From Plantago major (lineage: Eukaryota; Streptophyta; Magnoliopsida; Lamiales; Plantaginaceae): DNA of 64,000 nucleotides. The DNA lies in contig CM048839.1 in assembly GCA_026545765.1 (NCBI GenBank), positions 52,498,677 to 52,562,676 of the forward strand. Reading direction: 5' to 3'. The notes below the pieces were generated by a model. The model was not told where the DNA came from. It was given only the letters and a program-made list of their open reading frames with translations, and searched no databases. The position numbers and the translations under genes were made by a program. Shown here piece after piece: positions 23,035-34,860 of this stretch. Within the stretch, counting starts at the first letter, position 1. Each line of letters begins with the position of its first letter.

Positions 23035-24541
23035 TGTTGGTCCAGATAACGGCAAAGTAAAAGACTGGGGCGGGGGTGTGAATAGACTTTTAAAACTTTT
23101 GTCGATAAACACGGTTTCTCAGATATCTGTGAAGATTTCTGATACTTAATTTCAAAGAGCGGAAGACTTTTCGGTGATAAGTGCACGTGTTCAGCAAGAT
23201 AGGTGTAAATACTTTGCAAGGTAAATAAAGCAAGTAATAAAATGCAGAAAGTAAATAACACGTCTTTTTATAGTGGTATATGAAGGTGGCGTAATCCTTC
23301 AACTAATCCACTTCGGCCTTTCTCAGACCTAGAATCCACTAAGAAAGATAATTGATGTAACCTTACAAATATCTTCTCTTGATTCCTAATTACACTAGGT
23401 TCCCAACCAAGTGTTCCCCCTGAGTTATTCCCCGGCTTTCACAGCCAAGTACTTCATGTACTCAGAAACCTTGAGCTATTCCCAAACTAAGTACTTCCTA
23501 TGCTCAGTATCCTTGGAGTTATTCCTTAGTTTCCCAAACTAAGTACTTCCTGTACTCCACGCCGATTAAGGTGTGGTTAAGGTAGTTTGTCAGGTGAGCT
23601 TCTTTAATAACTTGTTCAGTTATGCAGATAGCTCTAAGAATCAAGTATACACTTTGCAATGTATGGTATCTTGTTCTTTACTGACCCAAGTCTATGATAA
23701 ATGTTCAAGAGAATGAATCTCAGATATCAAATCTTAATTCAATTCTTTCACAAATAGCAATGCTTGTTAAGGATCAGGACACTTGGAACTTTTGTGCTAC
23801 TTAGAATCAAGAGTTTTTTTCGCAACAGAAAGCTTGTGAGAGTATTCAATGTAAGTTCAGTGTTGTAAGGTATAAGTTCTGTGTGTGTTCTCAAGCAGTC
23901 TAAGTGTTGATATTTATAGATGAATTTGAGTGCCGTTTGAATAGTATCCGTTAGGCGTAAATCAAATTCAAACTATTGATATCTGAGTATAGTACTGTAG
24001 TACGTTTGTCGTCTTCTTCAGAAGCTACCGTTTTTGTTCAGACATCTCTGTCCGCGCATTTAATGCATTGTACTATACTTTGTCCTGTAGTCTGCGAACT
24101 ATGCATTGTATCAGAGATCTTTTACTATCAGAGTTCTCTGAAGCTTTGCACGTCCTTTTCAGAAATTATCACAACTTCAGATACCACTTGTTGAAACAAC
24201 TTGTTATAATATATTTTTTTTCAGAAACATAGTTTATGTTCAAGGTATCTGAGTGTAAATATCTGTGGGTACTTATTTCAGAAACCTTTTATTTCTCAGA
24301 TATCTTTTTGCAACTGTTTATTTAAAAACGCTTGTCTTCAAGATATCTGGTCATAGGTATCTGAAAACCCTTGTCTTCAGCAATCTTGTGCAGTCTTCAA
24401 ATCTTCAAATCCGTTGAACTTTTCCTGCTGGATGCCTTCTTCTTAGTCTTCTTTAGAGGAATAAAAAATTACTTTCAGAGACCTAACATCCTATACAAGA
24501 TTTGTTAGACTATCATACTTAGTGAACAGATATTCCTAACG
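23035..24541 (-). repeat. 5' LTR of element B
   Basis: About 1507 bp, TGTTGGTCCAGATAACGGC to ATATTCCTAAC. It is the same subfamily as the LTR at 1-924 and a more distant relative of the LTRs of A. Its outer end lies 147 bp from the HISN5 start codon, and its transcription direction points away from HISN5. Confidence 0.9.
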
Positions 24542-24575
24542 GCAGTTCAGTTATGTTCAGACGAAAATAACTATG

Positions 24576-24584
24576 TATATAATA
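24576..24584 (+). promoter_or_regulatory. Likely TATA box of HISN5
   Basis: TATATAATA lies about 105 nt upstream of the HISN5 start codon, in the only 147 bp between that codon and the LTR of element B. Confidence 0.55.
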
Positions 24585-24688
24585 GGGGTGTTGGTGTAAA
24601 TAATCCCAAGTTAATCAACCATCCGCCTCCAGCAGAGAAGAGCCAACCGGCAGCCGCTCCTTGCCACCCACCACCACCACCACCTTGT

Positions 24689-27600
24689 ATGGAGCTTTCC
24701 ATCATCAGACCTCATCGTTCAATCATCGCCTACTCCCCCAAAACAACCCATCTATCCAAATTCCATTTCCCTAACCGATTTCTCCTCCCCCTACACCAAA
24801 ACCTAAAAACTCCTCCAATGGAAACTAAAATTACATCTATCAATGCTGCCAATGGTTCTCCACCAATAACGGCGAGCTCCGGTGAGTTCATTTTCTGTTT
24901 CTAATCGATTCATTTGTTTTGTTGCTGCAAGTCTTGATTTTGGGAATAAATGTAGCTGCAAGAATTGGGGAGGTCAAGAGGGTCACCAGAGAGACTAATG
25001 TCAGTGTCAAGATTAATCTCGATGGTGATGCTGTTGCTCAGAATAATACTGGGATTCCTTTTCTTGATCACATGTTGGATGTAAGTTAACTTCTCTCCGA
25101 AATCTATTTTGAACAAGCTTTTTCCTCTTGGCTTCTAGACTAATTTAAGGACAAGTTCGATATTGTGTGTTTGCAAAATGCAAAGAAACCCCCTTTGTCG
25201 TAAAATGTTGAATTAGCTTCTCATGAGCTCTGTTCCTTTGTTGCCTACTCAAGTTGAGATTAGTGATGTTTTTCTGCTGGAGCCAGATTAATGGATACTG
25301 TTGTTGAAGCATGTCATTATTTCAACTAAATACTGCTTGCTGAATTAATCAAATCAAATCGATGATATTCTGTAAGAAACTAGCTCGATAAGTAAAAAGA
25401 CCTTGTTTTGGTGCTAATGTTATGCTTCCCTGGCAGTTAAAATAAGGGGGCTTGGTTAGCTTATCGCTTGTTTCGATTTTTCTGTTACAAGTCATTGCCT
25501 TGTGTGAAACTTGAGGAGCTGGTGAGTAGGCAAAAGAGATGGCATATGCTTGCAGCAATGACATTCTTATATGGTATCCTCTATTAATCTGTGAACATTA
25601 ATTTGGTTGGAAGCTGATTGTGGAATTTGTTTTCTTCGCATTGTTTCAGCAACTGGCATCACATGGACTATTTGACGTATATGTGAAGGCCACTGGGGAT
25701 ATTCATATCGATGATCATCATACCAATGAAGATGTTGCCCTTGCAATTGGGACAGTAAGTTTCTTTGTAACAAACAATTTATTCCTTTCAGAAAGATAAT
25801 GTTGGATGAAAATTCCTTTTCTGTTGGTTTAAACAGTTTTTTCTGTTTCCAAGATCCCTTGTTACTTGCTACTTGTGTCAAGGATAACGGTTATACCTTT
25901 TGCCACTCCTTTCCACGGCCTATCTTACTTCTCATGGGCGTTTCAGCGAAAATTTTGATTTGTTGGTCATAAGCAATTCAGGAATCATATTCACATGCTT
26001 ATTTGCAGAAACTCGTAGATGAAGTTAGGTCATTCTTCGATAAGATGAAATTTTAGTACTGCAATTTTTACAAAAGTTGCCTGCAATATAGACAAAAGGG
26101 ATAAAATGCACAAATGCACATCTAATCAAATATACTATCATCACACTAAATAATAATGGATTCATGCTATAGCCCAAAATCTTCTTCGACATCATTTATA
26201 ATCTCATACAGATTGTCCTCTTCGAAATGGATATTTGTACATGAAAACGTTTGGTTTTTCCATAAATCGACTCAGAAGTTAGAACTATAACTCTTGAACT
26301 GCTTAAAGTGACATCCCTTATAGTAACTTCAAGTGTGTTAGTTTATACCAACTTTGTATGGAGAGTTGCATTGTGAAGATCATCTAAGGTGAATGATCTG
26401 AGTTTTAGGATTCTGTTCTATGTATGTAGCTGCAAGCAGCTATGTAGAACTTGTACAAAAAACTTTATTTTTACCACAGAAAAGCCATTCGTTTGTTTTA
26501 TGAGTTTCTGTTGCATATCTGGTGTAGTCTGACTCTGATAATCCTCTGCATCCCCCCCCCCCCCCCCCGGTTTTTTTATATTGCTCATATTGTGCATGTT
26601 TAGATGGTTAAACAACTGAGGCGTACCAATGGGTGAGTCATTAACCATCATAAATTGAAAGACATAACAGTCCCACACCATGTTTATCAAGTGAATTATT
26701 CAACCTCACGAGTTGTTAAACCTCCACTTAAGAACACTAATCATCTCACGACCAGAAGCAAGTGGAAATTTTGCTCTATCACTGTCCATCAGAAACAACT
26801 CTAGAACTGTCGATGACTAGATGGATCGATTACTGCAACTGATCTTGCAGAATCCCTCCACATACCTTGGTTATGGTGCCAATATTGTATCTTATCTTGG
26901 TTGTTCCACTCAGCTTCCATTGAATTTGCTGCTACCATTATGGTATCTCAGCAAAGGAAGCTCTGGAAAGATCATGGTCTCGAGCTCCCTAATGCTAGGA
27001 TCACATTCAGGTAATGAGTACTTCATTCAGTTAGAACTTACTCTCATGTTCTACGAGAAGAAAAGCAGAAACAAGCAAAATTTTGCTCTAACACTAGTCA
27101 ATCCTGAGGGAAAGAAAGACATCCAATTTATTCTCCTCTCATTGTAAAATTCCTGATCAGAGACCACAAATGAATCCTGGTGTATATAATGTAATGGATT
27201 GACTTATCTTGACCCTAGGTATCAAGTATCAACATACTTCTACTTTACCACTGTGATCTGCTGGTTCACCTGAATCTAGTTGTTGATTCATGATTGTTCC
27301 TGAAAGGCTGAAACAACAGATTTGATTTTTTTTCCCCCTTGCAGGCTTTGCTGGAAGCACTTGGTGATAGGAAAGGGATTACACGGTTCGGAGATTTCTC
27401 TGCTCCACTTGATGAAGCACTGGTTCATGTCGTACTGGTATGGTTCCGTTCCACCAATCTCCTAGTTTCCAAAAGCTCCTGTAACATAAAATTGTTTTTC
27501 TACCTGCAAAAGTCTCCATTTCACTATCATTTATACATCCAATTGGGTGTGTTGGACTTGACCTCTCTGCCCTTCCTGTTTACATTTATTGGATGTTCAT

Positions 27601-28382
27601 ATTACCATCATGTCTGTATTTTGGAGAGACATTGTTAGCATCTTCATACAGAATGTTTTTCCTACCATCTTCAGAATACTGGCATTCTGCAATTTTGTAG
27701 GATTTGTCAGGAAGACCACATTTGAGTTATGATTTACAGATACCAACAGAGAGAGTTGGAACTTATGACACACAGGTATTCTATGTTTACTGATAATCGA
27801 GTTGAATGTTTTCGAGATCTTGATACTCTTCTAAATGGAACTTGCTCTCATATGTAATTTTCAGTTGGTGGAGCACTTCTTCCAGTCCTTAGTTAACACC
27901 TCCGGAATGACACTCCACATACGGCAGGTAACAATATTTATTAAATGCTTTTTACAGAATTGTTGCCCATTAACATGGTAGCATATTAGTAGTCGTACTT
28001 TATTAAAACCAAAATATTGGAAGGTGCAAATTTTCTCCTGAGATATATTTCTAGCATTTACCAATCGATATTACTAAAATGCTGGATCTGAAATGCAAAT
28101 AGCTCGCTGGGAAAAATTCACACCACATTATAGAGGCAACCTTCAAGGCTTTCGCAAGGGCTCTTCGGCAGGCAACAGAGTATGATGTCCGGCGACTTGG
28201 AAGTGTTCCAAGGTTAGTATGACTTGATCATGACATGGTGTGGCTTGTAAGAATTCCAATGTTGGAATAAGTTCTAAATTTGAACAAACCCCCTAAGGTT
28301 TAGCAAGAACTATTTGATTGTGAAAATTGAGCATCTGGAATTCTCTGTTTGCAGTTCAAAGGGCGTCTTGTCTCGCTCTTAG
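24689..28382 (+). CDS. HISN5: Imidazoleglycerol-phosphate dehydratase, chloroplastic
   Basis: IGPD converts imidazole glycerol phosphate to imidazole acetol phosphate in histidine synthesis, in the plastid. Eight exons with GT-AG borders and matching phases: 24689-24881, 24956-25080, 25650-25754, 27345-27437, 27701-27775, 27865-27927, 28103-28212, 28355-28382, giving 263 residues, the usual plant length. The first 65 or so residues are Ser/His/Pro-rich with few acids, as in a transit peptide; the conserved body starts at [20 protein letters not shown]. Both metal-binding histidine signatures are present: DDHHTNED (exon 3) and [13 protein letters not shown] (exon 7), along with [10 protein letters not shown]. 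The product ends [11 protein letters not shown]. Intron 3 is 1.6 kb with a poly-C run near 26553-26570. AATAAA at 28674 may be the poly(A) signal. It looks intact. Confidence 0.95.
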
Positions 28383-29205
28383 TTCTTCAATGTCATTCCA
28401 GTGGTTGGAACTTGGAAGGTCTGTAATCATATTTTCGTAAGTTCTACTTTCGGAAAGAGAGGCGATGAATTTGCCTTGTCGCACTCTCTCTTGCAGCCTT
28501 TCTGATGCATTAGCATAAGCAAAACTTCCTGGGTTTGGCATCACTGTGTTTAAGTACCCATTAGAGTTCCAATGAGTTGTGGTGACGATATTTATTCAGG
28601 CTACAGTGAGGATGGTAATCGGAACCACTGTTGTATAACGTGTCTTGTTGATTTTATTTGGCAGATACCCGGCAATAAAGCCCTTATATAGATAGAATAG
28701 CACTCATTTATAATATGTTGTGTATAATCTGCCATCTTGTTATGTAGGGTGACATGATTTCTTGATCATTTGGTCATTTGCATAATGTTGTCTCTTGTCT
28801 TTCACGATTATGAGCTCTTATTTTTAATCTTGGAGGTCTTTGAAGTTTGAACTATTGAATTGAAGCTACTCAATAACCGCACTAGTAAGCACTTTGTAGC
28901 ACTTGAAAACATAAAAAAGAAAGTTGCCTGATGGATTCTAGAAATTGTACTTTGTTCAGAATTCACTGTTTAAATGCTTTCTTTGAAGACCAAGACACTA
29001 ACTCAAATTCTTTCACCAACTTAAATCCAAATTCTTGCGAGGTTATACACTCACGGATCAAAGTACCTGTATATACAAATAATCGAGACTATAATGCATG
29101 AACAAGCGGTAAGTAGACTTGTCGCTTGTCATCCAAGCTTCCGACCTACAGCATTATCCTTCAGCATTACATAGACCAAAAATGTTGTGGAAGGATTGAT
29201 TGATC
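28383..29205. other. Convergent intergenic space between HISN5 and the PSB27-H2-like gene
   Basis: This holds the 3' UTRs of two genes that face each other. A 62-codon minus-strand frame (28356-28544) overlaps the last HISN5 exon and reads like ordinary protein, but I do not recognise it. No repeat is evident. Confidence 0.6.
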
Positions 29206-30975
29206 TCACAAAGATTCTTCTGCAGAACTTAGGTCACTCAGTATTTCTGCCTTGACCTCCCCTGGAAGAGGTGCCGATGGTCCTGCTTTGGAGTAAAAGC
29301 CGGCTAGAGATCTGATGGCTTTTTCGAGCAAAACATATGATTCCTGCAACAATCGCCATTATTCAAATACGGAACACTAACAAACCAAACTCTGCAACAT
29401 AAATTCATACATGAATATTACGTGAAACTCATGATCCTGCATTTCTGCAGAGGTTATTTTACACACTTTTATTCAACTCACAAGAACATGGAATGGAAAT
29501 GGTGAAGAATGCAGTTTCTGTTACAGAATAGTACATCACAATAATTGACATACTGACACAAACGCTAAGATGAAAACCAGGAACAAATTAAATTACGGCA
29601 GAACCTATACTGAAGACAGTTCATCCAAAATATATAGGTATAAAAACATCATCAATATTGTTCCTCTTTGTAATGTTCTGTTCATATTTTCGATATGATA
29701 TCCAACACGAAGTTAGAAAACAAAGTTGCACAATCTGGCACAAGGAATGACACAGTATTCTGACTTTCTGAGTATACACCATACTCAGAAAGCCGTGTTC
29801 CATACTTCCATAGATCAAATAGTCCATCAATGCAAAAATTGTACCTCATACAGTAGTGACATTCTATCTATGTACAATATAGGAACCAAGATATAATCTT
29901 CTTCCAAAACCACCTTTCCATAAGCATCGTAAACCATTGATTCTCTAGTTGCTATTGTATGTTTATGTGACGTTGAACTGTATAAAATCAAGCAATATGT
30001 CTTGTACTTGGTCGAACATGTTCTTCCAGTTTGTTCATCATTATGCGAATCACATTAATGTCAATTCAAACTGATAAGAACCAATAAAGAAGTTGCATGA
30101 TCTACCAAATTCCACAGAAGAGAGCTCAACTAAAAACATTTGGTTCATAAGACAATATACCTCATTAACAACTTGCTTCTCGCCTCTCCAGCTATTCAAA
30201 TAATCACGGATGGATTCCTTCGCTGCATCAGCAGTCCGCCTAAACTTAGCATTATCCTTTGTATCTTCATTAACTGACTCCCGGAGTGTTCTGACAACTT
30301 CTCTTGCAGATTTCAAGTAAGCCTTTGGCAGGACCTTTCCGGATTTGGTTTTCTCATTAGGATCAAGTAAGGACTTTAAAGCCCCAAGTAAGCCGTCATC
30401 TTTGTTTGATAAATCATTTGTTCCTTCCTCGGCCAACACAGGTAATAACATCGATTCGGAGTTGAAAAATGTGACAGTGAGGGTTGCTACGATGAAGGAA
30501 CGGCGAGGAAATACTTGCACACATGGAAGCATAGAACGGCACCTGTATGCTTGCTTATCTGTTAAACCGAAAAATGAGCTCTCAAGTTAAGGCCATCAAA
30601 GAGAGGTAGCTTCAGATCAACAATATAAATGGATTACATGGAATTCTCATAAAAGTCGTAATTTTCCTGAGGAAACACAATATCCATCGCGCGCTAATAT
30701 CATGTGGATTTTCATATAGTTGAGTAAAATCAAGTCGTTTACGAGACTTGCTCTTTTGATAACATCCTCAAGAATCATGATTTACTAAAAAAGGAAAAAA
30801 TTAAGATCCTAGAAACCGAAAGAAATTGCGAATTGGATTGAGCAGTAACAGGTAGACATGACAGTTTTATGGAACAAAATGCGATGTTGCAAGAGAGAAG
30901 CTCAATGAAATGAAAAAACTCACGAAAAAATGTAATTCTTGATATAGTGAAAGAAGAATTAGCTGCCATTTCCAA
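29206..30975 (-). CDS. Psb27-family photosystem II assembly protein, PSB27-H2/LPA19-like, chloroplastic
   Basis: Psb27 proteins act on the lumenal side of thylakoids. LPA19 (PSB27-H2) helps C-terminal processing of the D1 precursor during photosystem II assembly. Three exons in matching phase: 30924-30975, 30161-30558 and 29206-29343, giving 195 residues. The N-terminus is Ser/Phe/Arg-rich (transit peptide), followed by a twin-Arg and hydrophobic stretch (FPRRSFIVATLTVTFF) ending near VLAEE, as in a lumenal targeting signal. The mature part holds GLLGALKSLLDPNEKTKSGK, KAYLKSAREVV, RTADAAKESIRDYLNSW, and in the last exon YVLLEKAIRSLAGFYSKAG. I recall these as closer to LPA19 than to PSB27-H1. 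It looks intact. Intron 2 (29344-30160) shows nothing notable. Confidence 0.85.
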
Positions 30976-31295
30976 TTTCAGCGAGCAGCAGTGAACACTT
31001 GTTGTCGAGTCATATATTAAGATTGATAATGAAGTAAGGTTTATTGTTGATGATTATCAACTGCAGAAGAGGAGAAAGATATGATAAGATGATGAACATG
31101 GCAGCGAAACTCCAACTTAATGGCTGTGGGACAATGTTACACGTGCCACTAAATGAGTGGAGGACCAGAAATTTAACATGAATGGAATCGCAATTCTAAT
31201 TTATTACCATGTTTTATTCACCCATACATATGGTGTGACTAATACTAATAGCAGTGTGTATTTTGTCAACCGTCTTGGTCGATGACACTTAAGAT

Positions 31296-31793
31296 GGGTG
31301 GGTGGCGGGCGGTTTGACGGTTCTCACACATACACGCATAAGGGGAAAGAAAATTGCAAGAGGAGGTGAAATCAACAATATAATCATTCTCAATGGCTCA
31401 TGTATATAAGAGACAATAAGCCATTTATGCATTTCACATAAGATGTAAGATAAAAACTATGAAAAGAAATGTTCGTTGTAGTAAACTAATATCTAGGCAT
31501 GAAGAAACTTTAATTATGCTACTGGGCAAATTGAGATGTGAGGATGTGATAGTACAAATTAGTAACTATATGTAACATAAACCTAATGCTATTACTTATT
31601 TGCATTATATTAGCAATACCAATAATAAATTATTGGCGGGCAGGGCGGACGGGTGGCGGGTGTACATCCTTAAAACCGCCACCCACCCTCTAGTGGCAGG
31701 TTAACATCTTTTCAAACCATGGCGGGTTTTGATAAAAAAATTAACGGTGGTTGCGGTTATGTGGCGGGCGGTTTTTTTAATGTACACCCCTAA
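31296..31793. mobile_element. Possible hAT-type remnant with GGCGGG-rich sequence
   Basis: Repeated GTGGCGGGCGG and ACCGCCACCCACC pieces surround AT-rich sequence. The right end reads AATGTACACCCCTAAA, whose complement (TAGGGGTGTACATT) looks like a hAT terminal repeat. No clear left partner or target duplication. Confidence 0.35.
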
Positions 31794-31952
31794 ACCCTTC
31801 TATTAAAAGTGGTGTCCGGTCTCGCGATAAGTTGAATCCGGGACATAGGGAGTATTTGTGGGGTAACTTCCTATTTTAGTATGCATGAAGTTCTGTAGGA
31901 CGGTTAAAAATGACAAATGAATAAAGTTATGCTGGACAAAACTTTTAGAATG

Positions 31953-32072
31953 AGGCTCTGTTCTCTTCAACTGCAATTTTTTGAACTGAACTGAACTGAA
32001 TTGTAGTATAAAATATAACTAAGCAAAACTGAACTGAACTGAATGAGTTTTCAGTTGAAGAGAACATAGCCT
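31953..32072. mobile_element. MITE, 120 bp, 21-bp terminal inverted repeats
   Basis: AGGCTCTGTTCTCTTCAACTG at the left mirrors CAGTTGAAGAGAACATAGCCT at the right with one mismatch. The centre is GAACT-repeat rich. The target duplication is not clear. Confidence 0.7.
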
Positions 32073-32587
32073 GAATACTTCTATGTCATATGGATGTTTT
32101 TATTATTTGTATCTTAGAGGATGTTGATATAGAGTTGGGAAAACTAGATTATAGCAAAGTTTTTTTTTGGACAAATAGTTATTGGATTGTAGTTGACTAT
32201 GGAAAGAAATGTATTAGGGTTTTGTGTTTATAAGTTTTGTAGCTTAGCTATGTAGGTTATGCTAGAGCGAATTGATGCGTCTAAAAAAAAGTGGCGAGTT
32301 TAATATTGTTAAGGTTATTTGACTGCTTTGTGACGATTTGATTGATTAAATTTTGTTAGTATAAATAAAAAGTAAAGACATGGAAAGAGTAGTTCATGTC
32401 AATACTGTACAAAGTCTATTCGAGTCTCATGTCTAAAGCAAATTCTTTTTTAATTTGACTACAACTCAGTAAAACTTTATTCGCGTCTCATGCCAAACAA
32501 CCTGATATTTTCTTGTAGTACAGTACAAACATTAAAAAATGATAAATATATGAAGTTCCGCCTTATGTGGGACCGGAGTGACATTTG

Positions 32588-32874
32588 GGCTCTATTTAGC
32601 ACAAGCTTATCAGCTCGATGAGCTTATTTTCGTAATAAACGTGTTACGTGAATGACTAGCTGGTAGCTAATAAGGAAGCTGATGTGATAAGCTTGTCCAG
32701 GAATATTATCAAAAGGAACAAGCTAGCTGATTTGTTTTTACCTACCATATTTAGCAAATCAGCTAGCTAGCTTATTAGTTAGTAATTGATTTATTAAACA
32801 CTTTTCTAAAAATTAACTAACTTATCACCTTCAGTTACCCAGTCAGCTATCAACTAATTTTGCTAAGCAGAGCC
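32588..32874. mobile_element. MITE, about 290 bp
   Basis: GGCTCTATTTAGCA at the left mirrors TGCTAAGCAGAGCC at the right with two mismatches. The inside is full of AGCTAGCT/TTATCAGCT palindromes. The target duplication is unresolved. Confidence 0.6.
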
Positions 32875-33424
32875 TTATTGTTTGAACTCTAATGCGCAAA
32901 GTGAAAGTAGTTTTAGAAAGTGGGGCAGAAGTGAGAATATGAGTACTAGTAAGGCCACTCCCTGTGGGAGTGGTCATGAGCTCGTCGTGCCCCGTGGCAC
33001 GGCTGAATTAATGATCCAGCTGCCAGGAATTTCTTTTTTTTTTTAGTTTTTTTTTGTTTAAAATATTAATAATAAATTAAATATATAATAATAAAATATA
33101 AAAATTATACCAACGTTCATATTTTCTCGAGATCTATAAGTTGGCACCGATCTTCACACATTTTACAACACTTCAACTTTTTCTCTTATTCTATTCTTAA
33201 TATTTTTAAGTGAGACTTCACTAATTTCAACTTCTAAATACTTTTACAATAAGTTTAACATGTTAAATATGTTAAAATAAAAAAAATAAAAAATTTTGAG
33301 GACCATATTTGGGGCACAACCCACTGCTGGAGAATTTTCAAGATTAAGCCATGCCTGACCCGAAAAGGGATACTGACCGCTGCCAGATCACTTCACGACC
33401 CATTGTGAATGGTTTAAATATCCA

Positions 33425-33465
33425 AAACCCTAAACCCTGAGAACACCCCACCACCACAGTATAAA
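33425..33465 (+). promoter_or_regulatory. Cyclophilin core promoter: telo box and TATA box
   Basis: AAACCCTAAACCCT (from 33425) is a telo box, common in promoters of growth-related and ribosomal plant genes. TATAAA at 33460-33465 follows, and the transcribed leader probably starts near 33490. Confidence 0.6.
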
Positions 33466-33521
33466 CTCAATTGATCCGTCTACTCTCCTCCCATTTCAAG
33501 AACTGCACTCTATCTCTCTCT

Positions 33522-34327
33522 GTAAGTCTTACATTTCTCTTTCTCTTCTTATTTCTCCGTATGCAATTTCGATTTTGATTAGCTGCTTGCTCTGCACATG
33601 TCGAAGGCTTCTCACGCGAACCATTACATGGCTCTGGAGCTCAAATTTTGTGCTATATTAATCATCTTCACTGATTCCATGTCCTATCGATCTTTGCTAT
33701 AAAATTCTAGAGGAATTATCACGGATGAACAATTTTATTTATTGATGCGTACTTCTTTAATCTTTTTTTAGGGCATTATTTGTTGATTTACTCTTGAATT
33801 GAATCTGCATTTTCTTCTCTTAGATTGTTGTAATTTCACATTTTTGCTGCTGATTGTTGTAATTTGTATTGGTTAAAGTTCTGTTTTGAGGTGTGTTTGA
33901 GCAGCTGAGCTGATGAAATAATGCTATCTTGAGTTTTTCCAGGAAAAAAACGTTTTTTTTTTTTTTGAGTTTCTTGAGAAACCTAGGCTTTTCGCTTTGT
34001 GCTGGAACAAGGGTTGTGATTTATTTGCCAATTTGATTGCTTCTCTCTTATTCTTCTCAACTTAAATACATAGTATATCAAATTGTTGTTTTTGCAACCA
34101 TCTGGTAGGATTGTTTGCGAATTTCATGCTTGCAGTATTTTTTTAAGGCCTAATTTTCCTTGAGTCGAACTTGTCTCTGACCGTATAATGGTTAGACAGT
34201 GCAAATCTGGGGAATGTACCTAACATTTGGGTGGTTATTCATATTATTTATGATTTGTCATACAGTTGGAACTTTTGATACAATTTTTTGCCAATTTCGT
34301 TTCTTAGTGGTTTCCCCCCCCCCCCAG
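33522..34327 (+). other. Leader intron of the cyclophilin gene
   Basis: Donor CTCTCT|GTAAGTC after a CT-rich leader, and acceptor CCCCCCAG|AAATC five bases before the start codon. T-rich inside, with no coding sign. It includes an unusual C-run just before the acceptor. Confidence 0.7.
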
Positions 34328-34332
34328 AAATC

Positions 34333-34860
34333 ATGAAGAACCCAAAGGTTTTCTTTGACATCTTGATTGGGAAGACTGCAGCCGGGCGGGTAGTGATGGA
34401 ACTGTTTGCAGACGCCACACCTAAAACTGCAGAGAATTTCCGAGCTTTGTGCACAGGAGAGAAAGGAATCGGAGCTTGTGGGAAGCCATTGCATTACAAG
34501 GGATCTAAATTCCATCGTATCATTCCTAATTTTATGTGTCAAGGTGGAGATTTCACAAGGGGTAACGGGACCGGAGGAGAATCTATCTATGGGACAAAAT
34601 TTGCAGATGAGAATTTCAAGCTGAAGCATACCCAGCCTGGCCTGTTATCCATGGCAAACTCGGGGCCTAATACCAATGGATCTCAATTTTTTATTACCAC
34701 AGCGACGACATCTTGGCTTGATGGGAAGCATGTGGTGTTTGGAAAGGTTGTTGATGGGTATAATGTGGTTAAGGAAATGGAGAACGTTGGCTCTGGTGGT
34801 GGATCTACTTCATTACCTGTTACAATAGAAGATTGTGGCCAGATAACAGAGGAGAACTAA
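34333..34860 (+). CDS. Cyclophilin, peptidyl-prolyl cis-trans isomerase (cytosolic single-domain type)
   Basis: Single-exon cyclophilin of 175 residues. It catalyses cis-trans change of peptide bonds before proline and binds cyclosporin A. The start is [13 protein letters not shown]; an upstream in-frame codon at 34288 lies in the intron, so it was not used. Catalytic and binding residues are present: [15 protein letters not shown] (Arg, Phe, Met, Gln), [10 protein letters not shown], and the Trp and His in [13 protein letters not shown]. The plant-specific loop after TGEKGIG ([11 protein letters not shown]) is present, as in cytosolic plant cyclophilins. No targeting peptide and no extra domain, so it probably acts in the cytosol. 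It lies head to head with the PSB27-H2-like gene about 3 kb away. It looks intact. Confidence 0.95.
   Translation: MKNPKVFFDILIGKTAAGRVVMELFADATPKTAENFRALCTGEKGIGACGKPLHYKGSKFHRIIPNFMCQGGDFTRGNGTGGESIYGTKFADENFKLKHTQPGLLSMANSGPNTNGSQFFITTATTSWLDGKHVVFGKVVDGYNVVKEMENVGSGGGSTSLPVTIEDCGQITEEN

Larger units (their letters stand above)
925..24541 (-). mobile_element. Outer Ty1/copia element B (SIRE/Maximus-like), interrupted by element A
   Basis: B reads right to left: 5' LTR 23035-24541, primer-binding site 23021-23032, gag from 22916, then (beyond the insertion of A at 6738-21941) the rest of gag, protease, integrase, reverse transcriptase and RNase H down to 1817, a spacer, and the start of a third ORF at 1040. 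The third ORF is cut at 925 by the LTR of element C. Its own 3' LTR is not in the window. The element is broken, with about half a dozen breaks besides the two insertions. It must be older than A and C, which sit in it. The long LTR, iMet-type primer site, coiled-coil gag and extra ORF fit the SIRE lineage. Confidence 0.85.
30976..33459. other. Intergenic region rich in small transposon remnants
   Basis: It separates the divergent PSB27-H2-like and cyclophilin genes. I see no gene. It holds a GGCGGG-rich remnant (31296-31793), two MITEs (31953-32072, 32588-32874), and an AT-rich stretch (33030-33300) between GC-rich pieces at 32955-33005 and 33310-33340 that might be ends of another MITE. Confidence 0.6.

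Noticed and set aside
26418-27147. Open frames inside HISN5 intron 3
   Set aside because: Flanking exons splice cleanly around them, and neither frame resembles a known protein. One crosses a poly-C run.
32951-33340. Possible MITE with GC-rich ends around an AT-rich core
   Set aside because: GGCCACTCCC at the left has no good inverted partner at the right, and no target duplication could be found. Left as intergenic.
34258-34629. 123-codon minus-strand frame over the cyclophilin gene
   Set aside because: It is antisense to a clear cyclophilin coding sequence and lacks any motif of its own.
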